From Pseudomonas koreensis (GTDB taxonomy: Bacteria; Pseudomonadota; Gammaproteobacteria; Pseudomonadales; Pseudomonadaceae), in assembly GCF_025447595.1 (NCBI RefSeq), contig NZ_JAOEJU010000014.1, positions 62,001 to 126,000 on the forward strand: a stretch of DNA of 64,000 bases, given 5' to 3'. How positions within the stretch are numbered: the first letter of the stretch is position 1; the number at the start of each line of letters is the position of its first letter. The translations under genes were made by a program, and so were the position numbers. Below the pieces are notes generated by a model. That model searched no databases, was not told where the DNA came from, and saw nothing but the letters and a program-made list of their open reading frames with translations. Shown here one piece after another: positions 1-9,104 of the stretch.

Positions 1-867
1 GGTTGCCGCATCGAAACCGTTGACGTCTTCGCGAACGTCGTCGGCATCGGCCGTGCTCTTGTAGTAACCGACACGATATTCGCCCGGCAGGCTGTTCGGG
101 TTAGGCGACCAGACCAGTTCCACTGGCAATACGGTGCCTTTGGTGCCGCTGCCGCTCAGCTTGAAGCCGTTGCCGTGTTCCAGTTGCGACGGGTTCTGGT
201 TGTACGCACCGATCTGCGCATACAGCTCGTCGTTGATGTTGTATTTGACGCGAATGGCCGCCTGGCTGACCGGCCAGTTGTACCAGATGTTGGTTGCCCA
301 GTTACCCACTTGCGAACCGCAGAACGCCAGGTTCTGGAACTCGCACGGGAAGGTGTTGAAGTCTTCGCCTTCACCGAAGTAACCGGCCTTGACGTCGAGT
401 TTGTTGTCGAAGAACTGGTGTTTGATCCACAACTGGGTCAGACGCACCATGTGACCACGACCGTAGACTTCCTGCGAGGAGCTCAGAGTGCCGGCACGCG
501 GATCGCCAACGCGGTCGTTGGAAATGTTTTCGCCATTACGGTTGGTCAGCTGGATCTTGGCCTGGGTGTTGTCCCAGCCCCACAGCTTTTGCAGGTCCAG
601 CGCTACGCCCAGACCGAACTGGTCGGAGTAACGCGCCGTCTTGTCGTCGTTGAAACCGCCGTGAAGGTTGCCGCCCACCTCACCGACGTAGTCCATCTTG
701 ATGTCGATACCCTGCTCGATCAGCTTGGTACGTTCACCACCCCAGTCCCCGGTCATCCACTCCGAATCGGAGCTGAACGCGTCAGCTGCGTGGACGCTAC
801 CGGCCAGCATCATTGCCGCAACCGCTGACAACTGGCCGATTCGCTGAGCGTTGTTGTTCTTCTTCAT
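1..867 (-). CDS. oprB: Carbohydrate-selective porin OprB (3'-truncated by window edge)
   Basis: This is an outer-membrane porin that admits glucose and other sugars to the periplasm. Only the N-terminal 289 codons are present; the gene runs off the start of the window. The product starts MKKNNNAQRIGQLS, continues with a signal peptide ending near SVHAADA, and then shows the OprB opening (WMTGDWGGERTKL, DYVGEVGGNLHGG) and barrel segments such as LWIKHQF and VKAGYFGEGEDFN. The ATG at 867 is preceded by a GAGGA-type ribosome site and a Crc/Hfq-type AACAATAA. It lies downstream of gtsABCD in the same orientation, as in other Pseudomonas, so it probably belongs to the same sugar-uptake regulon. 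The family call is firm; substrate range is inferred from context. Confidence 0.95.
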   Translation of the reverse strand, partial: MKKNNNAQRIGQLSAVAAMMLAGSVHAADAFSSDSEWMTGDWGGERTKLIEQGIDIKMDYVGEVGGNLHGGFNDDKTARYSDQFGLGVALDLQKLWGWDNTQAKIQLTNRNGENISNDRVGDPRAGTLSSSQEVYGRGHMVRLTQLWIKHQFFDNKLDVKAGYFGEGEDFNTFPCEFQNLAFCGSQVGNWATNIWYNWPVSQAAIRVKYNINDELYAQIGAYNQNPSQLEHGNGFKLSGSGTKGTVLPVELVWSPNPNSLPGEYRVGYYKSTADADDVREDVNGFDAAT

Positions 868-882
868 CCCTACATCCTCGTT

Positions 883-893
883 TTATTGTTATT
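883..893 (-). promoter_or_regulatory. Crc/Hfq-type CA motif upstream of oprB
   Basis: On the minus strand the leader reads AATAACAATAA, which contains AACAATAA and so matches the AANAANAA target of the Hfq/Crc catabolite-repression complex. It sits 16-26 nt upstream of the oprB ATG, just ahead of the ribosome site. Similar motifs precede gtsA, the epimerase gene, gltR and gap. Binding itself is inferred. Confidence 0.6.
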
Positions 894-969
894 AACTGTT
901 CTTCTTATCTAACGCGGTTTACATCTGATGCGGCGCGCGACAGGCCACGCACCGCGTGCTCCCTGCGGA

Positions 970-992
970 AACGGGCGAGCCCGCTCCCGCAT
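970..992. repeat. Degenerate single REP-like element
   Basis: In the gtsD-oprB gap there is a GC-richer variant of the local REP unit (minus strand: GCGGGAGCGGGCTCGCCCG). It can fold into a short hairpin. No partner REP is recognisable beside it. Confidence 0.45.
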
Positions 993-999
993 TTGTTGA

Positions 1000-2160
<1,161 letters not shown>

Positions 2161-2162
2161 GA

Positions 2163-3008
2163 TTACCCCTTGACTGCGCCGGCCGTCAGCCCGCGCACGA
2201 AATACTTGCCTGCGACCACATAGACCAGCAGGGTCGGCAGCCCGGCGATCATCGCCGCCGCCATATCCACGTTGTATTCCTTGGCCCCGGTGCTGGTGTT
2301 GACCAGGTTGTTCAGCGCCACCGTGATCGGTTGCGAATCACCGCTGGAGAACACCACGCCGAACAGGAAGTCGTTCCAGATCTGGGTGAACTGCCAGATC
2401 AGGCAGACCATGATGATCGGCGTCGACATCGGCAGGATGATCTGGCGGAAGATCGTGAAGAACCCCGCACCATCGAGACGCGCCGCCTTGATCAGCGCAT
2501 CCGGAATGCTCACGTAGTAGTTACGGAAAAACAGCGTGGTGAACGCCAGGCCGTAGACCACATGGATGAACACCAGGCCCGTGGTGGTGCTCGCCAGGCC
2601 CATCTTGCCGAGGGTGAACGACGCCGGCAGCAGCACGGTCTGGAACGGCAGGAAGCAGCCGAACAGCAACAGACCGAAGAACAGCTGCGAACCGCGGAAG
2701 CGCCAGAACGACAGCACATACCCGTTCAACGCACCGATGGCGGTGGAGATGATCACGGCCGGAACGGTGATCTTGATCGAGTTCCAGAAGTAGCCGTCAA
2801 CGGTGGCCCAGGCTTTCACCCAGCCGATGCCGCTGACCACGGTCGGCCAGCTCAGCAGGTTGCCGGTGGAGATGTCTTCCGGGGTCTTGAAGCTGGTCAG
2901 CAGCATGACCACCAGCGGTACCAGATACAGCAGGACCGCGAGGATCAGCACCGCGTAGATCGCGATGCGACTCAGGCTGATGGCCGGTTTGGAGGCGAGA
3001 CTAGTCAT
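2163..3008 (-). CDS. gtsC: Glucose ABC transporter permease
   Basis: This 281-residue inner-membrane permease has about six hydrophobic helices. It carries the binding-protein-dependent EAA-loop region near residues 175-195 (YYVSIPDALIKAARLDGAGFFTIF), which docks on the ATPase. It pairs with GtsB as the second channel-forming subunit, homologous to MalG. The start codon overlaps the gtsB stop by 8 nt (ATGACTAG), indicating translational coupling. Nothing in the sequence is unusual. Confidence 0.92.
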   Translation of the reverse strand: MTSLASKPAISLSRIAIYAVLILAVLLYLVPLVVMLLTSFKTPEDISTGNLLSWPTVVSGIGWVKAWATVDGYFWNSIKITVPAVIISTAIGALNGYVLSFWRFRGSQLFFGLLLFGCFLPFQTVLLPASFTLGKMGLASTTTGLVFIHVVYGLAFTTLFFRNYYVSIPDALIKAARLDGAGFFTIFRQIILPMSTPIIMVCLIWQFTQIWNDFLFGVVFSSGDSQPITVALNNLVNTSTGAKEYNVDMAAAMIAGLPTLLVYVVAGKYFVRGLTAGAVKG

Positions 3009-3909
3009 GACGCTTGGTCCTCAGCTCGGAGTACAGGTAAGGCACGATGATCGCGAGGATCGCACCGAGCATCAGGATTGCACTGGCCGAGCCCATGCCC
3101 ATCTGCCCACGACTGAAGGTGAACGAGTACATGAACATCGCCGGCAAATCGGAGGAATAACCCGGGCCGCCGGCCGTCATGGCCGCCACCAGGTCGAAGC
3201 TCTTGATCGCGATGTGCGCCAGGATCATCACCGCACTGAAGAACACCGGACGCAGGCTTGGCAGCACCACCTTCCAGTAGATGCGCGGCATGCTCGCGCC
3301 GTCGATCTGGGCGGCACGGATGATCGATTGATCGACGCCACGCAGACCGGCGAGGAACATCGCCATGATGAAGCCCGAGGCTTGCCAGACCGCCGCGATC
3401 ACCAGGCAATACACCACGCGATCCGGGTCGATCAGCCAGTCGAGACGGAAGCCTTCCCAGCCCCAGTCCCGCAGCAATTTGTCCAGGCCCATGCCCGGGT
3501 TGAGCAGCCATTTCCACGCAGTACCGGTGACGATCATCGAGAGCGCCATCGGGTACAGGTAAATGGTGCGGATAAAGCCTTCGCGACGGATTTTCTGGTC
3601 GAGGAAAATCGCCAGTGTCACGCCGATTACGAGGGTGATGCCGATGAACATGCCGCCGAACACGGCCAGGTTCTTGCTCGCCACCCACCAGCGATCGTTG
3701 TCGAACAACCGCGCGTATTGCGCCAGGCCTGCCCACTTGTAGTTCGGCAGGAAGGTCGACGTGGTGAACGACAGGACAAACGTCCAGAGGATATAGCCAT
3801 AGAAGCCCACCAGAACGATGAACATGCTCGGCGCCAGCACCAGTTTCGGTAGCCAGCGCTGCAATGCGTCGAACGGCGAGGCCTTGCTGAACACAGCAAC
3901 AGAACTCAT
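3001..3909 (-). CDS. gtsB: Glucose ABC transporter permease
   Basis: This 302-residue inner-membrane subunit is homologous to MalF. It has multiple transmembrane segments, starting with LVLAPSMFIVLVGFYGYILW, and an EAA-like loop (RGVDQSIIRAAQIDGASMPRIYW). Together with GtsC it forms the sugar path fed by GtsA. It is separated from gtsA by 142 nt containing a REPIN, whereas gtsB, gtsC and gtsD are packed tightly. That spacing suggests that gtsA mRNA can be maintained at a higher level than the permease mRNA. Confidence 0.92.
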   Translation of the reverse strand: MSSVAVFSKASPFDALQRWLPKLVLAPSMFIVLVGFYGYILWTFVLSFTTSTFLPNYKWAGLAQYARLFDNDRWWVASKNLAVFGGMFIGITLVIGVTLAIFLDQKIRREGFIRTIYLYPMALSMIVTGTAWKWLLNPGMGLDKLLRDWGWEGFRLDWLIDPDRVVYCLVIAAVWQASGFIMAMFLAGLRGVDQSIIRAAQIDGASMPRIYWKVVLPSLRPVFFSAVMILAHIAIKSFDLVAAMTAGGPGYSSDLPAMFMYSFTFSRGQMGMGSASAILMLGAILAIIVPYLYSELRTKRHD

Positions 3910-3950
3910 GGGAAGATCCAGTAGAAGGATTAAGAATTACGGATGCGATC

Positions 3951-4044
3951 CCTGTGGGAGCCAGCCTGCTGGCGAATGCGTTGTGTCAGTTCACACTTTC
4001 GGTGGCTGACAGTCCGCTATCGCGAGCAGGCTCGTTCCTACAGG
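3951..4044. repeat. REPIN (inverted REP pair) between gtsA and gtsB
   Basis: Two inverted REP copies (CCTGTGGGAGCCAGCCTGCTGGCGA and its diverged partner ending CTCGTTCCTACAGG) lie about 45 nt apart. The left copy has GCC..GGC where the common local form has GCG..CGC, so its own small hairpin is preserved by paired changes. Confidence 0.85.
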
Positions 4045-4051
4045 CCAAGCA

Positions 4052-5353
4052 TTACTTGGCAGCCTTGATGGCGGTGCCGAGTTTCTTGGCAGCGTCGGCC
4101 GGGTCGGCTTTCGGGTCGTTGATGTAGTTGGTCACGACATCAAAGAACGCACCCTGCACGGCCAGCGTAGTCGCCATGTTGTGCGCCATGCTCGGTTGCA
4201 GGCCACCGTTCTTGGCGTCTGCCAGGAAGTCCTTGGCAGCGGTCTGGGCGCAGGAATCGAAACCGTACTTGCCCATGTCGGCGAGCATGTCGTTACGCAC
4301 CGGGATCGAGCCCTTGTTGATGCTGAAGACTTTCTGGAAGTTTTCACCCAGCACGACTTTGGCGATGTCCTGCTGACCGGCCGCGGTGCCCGCGTCCTTC
4401 TGCTTGAACACGGCCAGCGAGTCGATGTTGTAGGTGAACGCCTTGTCGGTGCCCGGGAACGCTACGCACTCGTAGTCCTTGCCGGCGACTTTCTTGGCGG
4501 CGGTCCATTCGGACTTGGCCCAGTCACCCATGATCTGCATGCCGGCCTTGCCGTTGATGACCTTGGCCGCTTCCAGGTTCCAGTCCTGGCCTTTGCCGTC
4601 CTGGTCCATGTAGGTCGCGACTTTCTTCAGCTCGGTCAGGGCCTTGACCATTTCCGGGCCGGTCAGGGCAGCGTTGTCCAGGTCGACCAGGGCTTTCTTG
4701 TAACCATCAACGCCCATCACCGACAACACGACCGCTTCGAACACGGTGCTGTCCTGCCATGGCTGACCGCCGTGAGCCAGCGGGATGAAGCCCGCAGCTT
4801 TCAGTTTGTCGCCGGCGGCGTAGAATTCTTCGAGGGTGGTCGGGGCTTTTTCGATACCGGCTTTCTTGAAGACTTCCGGGTTGATCCACAGCCAGTTCAC
4901 GCGGTGAATGTTCACCGGTACGGCCACGTAATCACCTTCGAACTTCACAGTGTCGGAGACTTTCTTGTCGAGCAGGCTGTCCCACTTCTCGGACTTGGAA
5001 ACGTCTTTCAGGACGTCAGTGTCGAGCAGGCCGGTCGACGCCCATTCCTGGATGTCCGGGCCTTTGATCTGGGCAACGCCCGGCGGGTTGCCAGCTACCG
5101 CGCGGCTTTTCAGCACGGTCATGGCAGTCGCACCGCCACCGCCGGCGACAGCGCCGTCTTTCCAGGTGAAACCGTCTTTCTCGACTTGTGCCTTGAGCAC
5201 ATCGACGGCAGCTTTTTCGCCACCGGACGTCCACCAATGCACGACTTCCACCGAACCTTTGGATTCGGCAGCGGAAACACTCAGGGGCAGCACAGCGAGC
5301 GGGAACAGGGAGGCGACAGAAATGACAGTAGCGAGGCGAGAAATCGCATTCAT
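4052..5353 (-). CDS. gtsA: Periplasmic glucose-binding protein
   Basis: This 433-residue solute-binding protein (family 1) captures sugar in the periplasm and delivers it to GtsBC. It has a signal peptide (MNAISRLATVISVASLFPLAVLPLSVSAAES) and then the SBP core (VEVVHWWTSGGEKAAVDVLKA; GIPLAHGG-like and NGKAGMQIMGDW segments). I chose the ATG at 5353, not an upstream in-frame ATG at 5407, because the signal peptide begins there and AGAAAGG precedes it. The leader carries AACAACAA and, further up, a bipartite motif shared with the epimerase gene. It is the first gene of gtsABCD-oprB. Confidence 0.93.
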   Translation of the reverse strand: MNAISRLATVISVASLFPLAVLPLSVSAAESKGSVEVVHWWTSGGEKAAVDVLKAQVEKDGFTWKDGAVAGGGGATAMTVLKSRAVAGNPPGVAQIKGPDIQEWASTGLLDTDVLKDVSKSEKWDSLLDKKVSDTVKFEGDYVAVPVNIHRVNWLWINPEVFKKAGIEKAPTTLEEFYAAGDKLKAAGFIPLAHGGQPWQDSTVFEAVVLSVMGVDGYKKALVDLDNAALTGPEMVKALTELKKVATYMDQDGKGQDWNLEAAKVINGKAGMQIMGDWAKSEWTAAKKVAGKDYECVAFPGTDKAFTYNIDSLAVFKQKDAGTAAGQQDIAKVVLGENFQKVFSINKGSIPVRNDMLADMGKYGFDSCAQTAAKDFLADAKNGGLQPSMAHNMATTLAVQGAFFDVVTNYINDPKADPADAAKKLGTAIKAAK

Positions 5354-5369
5354 CTGAGATGTACCTTTC

Positions 5370-5377
5370 TTGTTGTT
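5370..5377 (-). promoter_or_regulatory. Crc/Hfq-type CA motif in gtsA leader
   Basis: The minus strand reads AACAACAA directly upstream of the AGAAAGG ribosome site of gtsA, an exact AANAANAA match. The epimerase leader has the same block, CATAACAACAANAAAGG. Confidence 0.65.
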
Positions 5378-5437
5378 ATGCATGCAAGTCTGGTGCTTGC
5401 GCTGCACACGAGTTTAAACAGAGCGTTTCCCTCGCAG

Positions 5438-5464
5438 GTAACGAAGGGACGCGCGAATGTCACC
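5438..5464 (-). promoter_or_regulatory. 27-bp bipartite motif upstream of gtsA (candidate GltR or other sugar-response site)
   Basis: On the plus strand the site is GTAACGAAGGG-N9-TGTCACC. An identical arrangement occurs at 6791-6817 upstream of the epimerase gene. In both cases TGTTTAAACT or TGTTTAGACT follows 17-18 nt downstream in the direction of transcription, as expected for a -10 region. The regulator is not shown by the sequence; GltR, encoded nearby, is the natural candidate. Confidence 0.5.
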
Positions 5465-5470
5465 ACATGG

Positions 5471-6730
5471 TTACACAGGAACGCTTCGGGACAGGTGTGC
5501 CAGAGCACTGGCCATACTCGGCGCCAGCGGCAGACGCGGAATCAGCACGGCCTGCCAGGCGTGATACAGATCCGGTTTACCCGCCCAGATATCGGCACTT
5601 GGGCGGTTTTGCGGATCGAGTTCGTGGTGCCAGCTGCCGTCGCAGCGGTCGATGAAATGCGTTTCGCAAAATTCCCAGAACAGGCGATACCAGGTTTCGT
5701 ACTGCACATCGCCGGTGCGTTTGAGCAAGGCACTGGCGGCAGCGCTGGCCTCGGCGTGCGTCCAGTGCAGGCGATGGCGTACGACGGCTTTGTTGTTCCA
5801 GTCGAGGGTATAGACGATGCCCGGCGCACCATCGACGTCCCAGCCATACCGGCAGTTGTTCTCGAACAGCTTTTGCGCGTCAGTGGCCAGCCAGCCTGGC
5901 GTGAGCATGCCGGCCTGGACCCGCGCTGCTTCGAGGTGCAGTAACAGCCGCGCCCACTCGAAACCATGGCCCGGTGTCGTGCCGTAGGGACGGAAACCGT
6001 CAGCGGGATTGTCATGGTTGTATTCGCGCAGCGGCTGCCAGTCGCGGTCGAAATGCTCGATCACCAGGTAATCGTTGGCGGCGGCGTGCCCGTGAATCAC
6101 CCGCTCGACGATGCGCTGCGCACGTACCAGCCAGCGCGGGTCTTCGGTGACATCGGCCAGCGCGAGGAAGGCTTCGGTGGCGTGCATGTTGCTGTTGGCG
6201 CCGCGATAGGCTTCTTCTTCGCGCCAGTCGCGATTGAAGAATTCGCGCATGGCGCCCTCTTCTTCGCTCCAGAAATAGGTGTCGATGATGTCGATGGCGT
6301 CATCCAGCAACGCCTGCGCACCAGGGCGTTGCGCGACCACCGCGGAACTCGCCGCGAGGGCGACGAAGGCGTGCAGATAGGCGTTCTTGCCGGTGTTGCC
6401 GTCACGGTGTTCGGCGACAGCGAACCAGCCGCCGTGCAGCGCATCGCGCAACGGGCCGCGCAGGGCCGCAATGCCGTGGTCGACCAGCTCGGCGAATCCA
6501 GGCAGGCCCTGAATGTGGGCCATGGCGAAGCTGTGGGTCATGCGCGCGGTGTTCATGGTTTCGGCTTGCGCGCCGGCCTGAAGCTGGCCGCGCTCATCGA
6601 GATTGCCGAAGCCTTCAGGCAACCGTGACGCCTTGGCAAACGCCAGCAGGCGAAGGCCTTCATCGGCGAGCCATTGCTGGTGGGCAGGGGCGCTCAGCCA
6701 ACTGCTGAAGCCCGGATTGAAGTGATCCAT
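5471..6730 (-). CDS. AGE-family epimerase/isomerase (N-acylglucosamine 2-epimerase / mannose isomerase type)
   Basis: This 419-residue protein belongs to the (alpha/alpha)6-barrel AGE superfamily, whose members epimerise N-acylglucosamine or isomerise mannose and fructose. It shows family blocks TPGHGFEWARLLLHLE, WTHAEASAAASALLKR and HHELDPQNRP, with histidines in the places used for catalysis in AGE and YihS enzymes. It sits directly upstream of gtsA and shares promoter-proximal and leader motifs with it, so it is probably co-regulated with glucose uptake. A D-mannose isomerase role is plausible in this context, but the substrate cannot be read from sequence. Confidence 0.85.
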   Translation of the reverse strand: MDHFNPGFSSWLSAPAHQQWLADEGLRLLAFAKASRLPEGFGNLDERGQLQAGAQAETMNTARMTHSFAMAHIQGLPGFAELVDHGIAALRGPLRDALHGGWFAVAEHRDGNTGKNAYLHAFVALAASSAVVAQRPGAQALLDDAIDIIDTYFWSEEEGAMREFFNRDWREEEAYRGANSNMHATEAFLALADVTEDPRWLVRAQRIVERVIHGHAAANDYLVIEHFDRDWQPLREYNHDNPADGFRPYGTTPGHGFEWARLLLHLEAARVQAGMLTPGWLATDAQKLFENNCRYGWDVDGAPGIVYTLDWNNKAVVRHRLHWTHAEASAAASALLKRTGDVQYETWYRLFWEFCETHFIDRCDGSWHHELDPQNRPSADIWAGKPDLYHAWQAVLIPRLPLAPSMASALAHLSRSVPV

Positions 6731-6742
6731 GGGTGGCCTTTT

Positions 6743-6750
6743 TTGTTGTT
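6743..6750 (-). promoter_or_regulatory. Crc/Hfq-type CA motif in epimerase leader
   Basis: The minus strand reads AACAACAA immediately before the AAAGG ribosome site, matching AANAANAA and the gtsA leader block. Confidence 0.6.
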
Positions 6751-6790
6751 ATGACTGCGGGCAGTCTAAACAACGGGCCGGGAGGGGCTT

Positions 6791-6817
6791 GTAACGAAGG
6801 GGGCGGGTTTTGTCACC
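6791..6817 (-). promoter_or_regulatory. Second copy of the 27-bp bipartite motif, upstream of the epimerase gene
   Basis: The site is GTAACGAAGGG-N9-TGTCACC on the plus strand, with both arms identical to the copy at 5438-5464 while the 9-bp spacer differs. That pattern points to protein binding at the arms. It lies between the gtrS stop and the epimerase start. Confidence 0.5.
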
Positions 6818-6834
6818 GACCGGTGACATTCAGA

Positions 6835-8304
6835 TCAATCCGCCGAACGCGGCAACTGCAGGGTCACGCGCAACCCACCCTCACGAAGGTTCTGCAACGT
6901 CACTTCCCCTCCATGACTATGAGCAATGTTGCGGGCGATCCCCAAACCAAGCCCATACCCCTGCTGCTGCCCCGCCAAGCGAAAATGCGGCTCAAACACC
7001 TGCTCCAACCGCTGCTCCGGCACACCCGGCCCTTCATCGTCGACATGCAGCACAAACGCGCTGTCGTCGTCATCGATGTGCAAGTGCGCGTTCTGCCCGT
7101 ACTTCAACGCGTTGTCGATCAGGTTGCCAATGCAGCGCTTGAGCGCTAATGGCTTGCCCGGATACGCGGCCAGCGCCCGCCCCTGCTGGGTCACGCGACC
7201 GTTGCCGTTGGGCGCCAGATACGGTTCCACCAGGCAGTCGAGCACATGGTTGAGATCGACCGGCTCGATGTTCTCGTGAATGTCGGTGTCCTTCACGCAT
7301 TGCAGAGCGCCCTTGACCAACAGCTCCAGCTCGTCCAGATCGCGGCCGAACTTGGTCTGCAGCGTTTCGTCTTCCAGCAGTTCGACCCGCAGTCGCAAGC
7401 GAGTGATCGGTGTACGCAGGTCATGGGAAATCGCGCTGAACAGCTGGCTGCGCTCGGTCAGGTAACGGCTGATCCGCTCGCGCATGGTGTTGAACGCGCG
7501 GCCCACTTCGACCACTTCGCTGCCGCCACCCTCGGCCACCGGCTCGACGTCGGCGCCCAGTGACAAGTCCCGCGCGGCCCGCGCCAGACGCTTGAGCGGC
7601 CGGCTCTGCCAGTGCACCAGCAGGCCGATGAACAACAACAGAAAACCGCTGGTGAAGACGATGAACCACACCTGCTGAGTCGGAAGGCCTTGTTCTTCAA
7701 GACTGGTGTAGGGCTCGGGCAGCAGCGAGGCGATGTACAGCCATTCACCCGGCGCCAACTGAATCTGGGTCACCAGCACCGGTGGATTCACCGGTTCCAG
7801 GGTCAAGGCGTAATGCGCCCAGGAACGTGGCAGCTCATCGAGCTTCAACCCGGCGTTGAAGATCCGTAAGTCATCGGGACTGACGAAGGTCACCAGAATG
7901 TCGGTGTCCTGGCCCAGCGACTGACGCAGCACTTCATCCACCGCTTTCAACACTGCCGCCTTGCGCGGTGTCACCGGCAGCACTTCCATGCCCAGCGGCT
8001 TGTCATTCAGCGTCACCACAAAACGCGTGCCGCCCATGCTGCGCAATTGGTCGAGCACCAGCGGCCGATAGGCCACCGGCAACGAGCGGAAGTAACTGAC
8101 GCTGGCGGTCATCGAATGGGCGAGGCTGCGGGCGCTGGTGACCAGACCTTCGAGCTGGGTCGCGCGCAATTGGGACACCCAGATCACGCTGGACAGGGTC
8201 TGGGCGAACAACACCGCGAGCAACGTCAGCAGCAGCATCCGCCCGAGCAGCGAACGCGGCATAGGCACTTTGCGCGCGCCGGTGCGCAGGAACTCAGTGA
8301 CCAT
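6835..8304 (-). CDS. gtrS: Glucose-responsive sensor histidine kinase
   Basis: This 489-residue inner-membrane kinase senses glucose metabolites (2-ketogluconate/6-phosphogluconate in the studied Pseudomonas orthologues) and phosphorylates GltR. It has TM1 near 19-42, a periplasmic sensor region, TM2 near 217-237 (VWFIVFTSGFLLLFIGLLVH), HAMP, and a HisKA box with His294 in FSAISHDLRTPITRLR. The ATPase motifs are GNLIDNALKYG, DDEGPGVP and GYGLGLGIARN. I chose the ATG at 8304, which overlaps the gltR stop by 11 nt; an in-frame ATG at 8319 is possible. It is adjacent to and in the same strand as gltR, glk and edd. Confidence 0.9.
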   Translation of the reverse strand: MVTEFLRTGARKVPMPRSLLGRMLLLTLLAVLFAQTLSSVIWVSQLRATQLEGLVTSARSLAHSMTASVSYFRSLPVAYRPLVLDQLRSMGGTRFVVTLNDKPLGMEVLPVTPRKAAVLKAVDEVLRQSLGQDTDILVTFVSPDDLRIFNAGLKLDELPRSWAHYALTLEPVNPPVLVTQIQLAPGEWLYIASLLPEPYTSLEEQGLPTQQVWFIVFTSGFLLLFIGLLVHWQSRPLKRLARAARDLSLGADVEPVAEGGGSEVVEVGRAFNTMRERISRYLTERSQLFSAISHDLRTPITRLRLRVELLEDETLQTKFGRDLDELELLVKGALQCVKDTDIHENIEPVDLNHVLDCLVEPYLAPNGNGRVTQQGRALAAYPGKPLALKRCIGNLIDNALKYGQNAHLHIDDDDSAFVLHVDDEGPGVPEQRLEQVFEPHFRLAGQQQGYGLGLGIARNIAHSHGGEVTLQNLREGGLRVTLQLPRSAD

Positions 8305-9025
8305 TGCCGGCAACCACATTGGCTGCCAGCTGGTAGCCGCTGCCGCGCACGGTGCGGATCAGCCGTGGCGGCTTTTCGGTGTCACGCAGACGCTGGCGCA
8401 AACGGCTGACGGCCATGTCGACGATGCGATCGAGGGGCATCAGGTCGCGGCCACGGGTGGCGTTGCCGATGGTGTCGCGGTCGAGGATTTGCTGAGGGTG
8501 ATCAAGGAACAGTTTCAGCAGGGCGAAGTCGGCGCCGGACAGAATCACTTCCTCGCCGTCAGTGTGAAACAGTCGATGGCTGACCATGTCCAGCCGCCAT
8601 TCATCGAACGCCAGCACTTCACTGCCGCTGCGTTCCTGGCCGAATTGGGCGCGGCGCAGCAGAGCCTTGATCCGGGCTTGCAGTTCGCGGGGGCTGAAAG
8701 GTTTGCCGAGGTAATCGTCGGCGCCCAGCTCCAGACCGATCACCCGATCGGCTTCGTCGGAACTGGCGGTGAGCATGATGATCGGCACCTGGGCCTGGCG
8801 CGGATGCTGGCGCACCCAGCGGCACAGGCTGAAGCCGTCTTCATCGGGCAGCATCACATCAAGGATCACCAGATCGCTCGGCGCCTCGTTCAGCGCCTGA
8901 CGAAAACCGGCGCCATCCGCCGTGGCCCGTACCTGAAAACCCGCGCGGGTCAGGTAGGTTTCCAGCAACTCGCGTATCTCCTGGTCGTCATCGACCAACA
9001 AAATCGACTTGTTGACTGAGCTCAC
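8294..9025 (-). CDS. gltR: OmpR-family response regulator of glucose transport
   Basis: This 243-residue response regulator has a receiver domain (acidic pocket in LLVDDDQE, phospho-acceptor Asp56 in LVILDVMLPDEDG, Lys in YLGKPFSPREL) and a C-terminal winged helix (LDRDTIGNATRGRDLMPLDRIVDMAVSRLRQRL). It is the partner of GtrS and controls sugar-uptake and Entner-Doudoroff genes in other Pseudomonas. I chose the GTG at 9025, which has AAGGA 10 nt upstream and gives the usual length. A longer frame from 9145 would run into the glk coding end and lacks homology. An AACAACAA motif overlaps the ribosome site. Confidence 0.9.
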   Translation of the reverse strand: MSSVNKSILLVDDDQEIRELLETYLTRAGFQVRATADGAGFRQALNEAPSDLVILDVMLPDEDGFSLCRWVRQHPRQAQVPIIMLTASSDEADRVIGLELGADDYLGKPFSPRELQARIKALLRRAQFGQERSGSEVLAFDEWRLDMVSHRLFHTDGEEVILSGADFALLKLFLDHPQQILDRDTIGNATRGRDLMPLDRIVDMAVSRLRQRLRDTEKPPRLIRTVRGSGYQLAANVVAGNGH

Positions 9026-9038
9026 TTCGAAGGCATCC

Positions 9039-9046
9039 TTGTTGTT
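9039..9046 (-). promoter_or_regulatory. Crc/Hfq-type CA motif at the gltR ribosome site
   Basis: The minus strand reads AACAACAAGGA, so AACAACAA directly abuts the Shine-Dalgarno sequence of gltR. If bound, Hfq/Crc would also repress synthesis of the regulator. Confidence 0.55.
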
Positions 9047-9080
9047 GGAATTGGGCGGATTATGCCTGATGTGTCGAGGG

Positions 9081-9101
9081 TTCCCACGCTCGGCGTGGGA
9101 A
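9081..9101. repeat. Perfect 9-bp stem inverted repeat between glk and gltR
   Basis: The sequence TTCCCACGC-TCG-GCGTGGGAA forms a hairpin with a 3-nt loop. This element type recurs in Pseudomonas genomes. Without a T tract it is not a typical terminator, and it may act as an mRNA stability element. Confidence 0.7.
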
Positions 9102-9104
9102 TGA

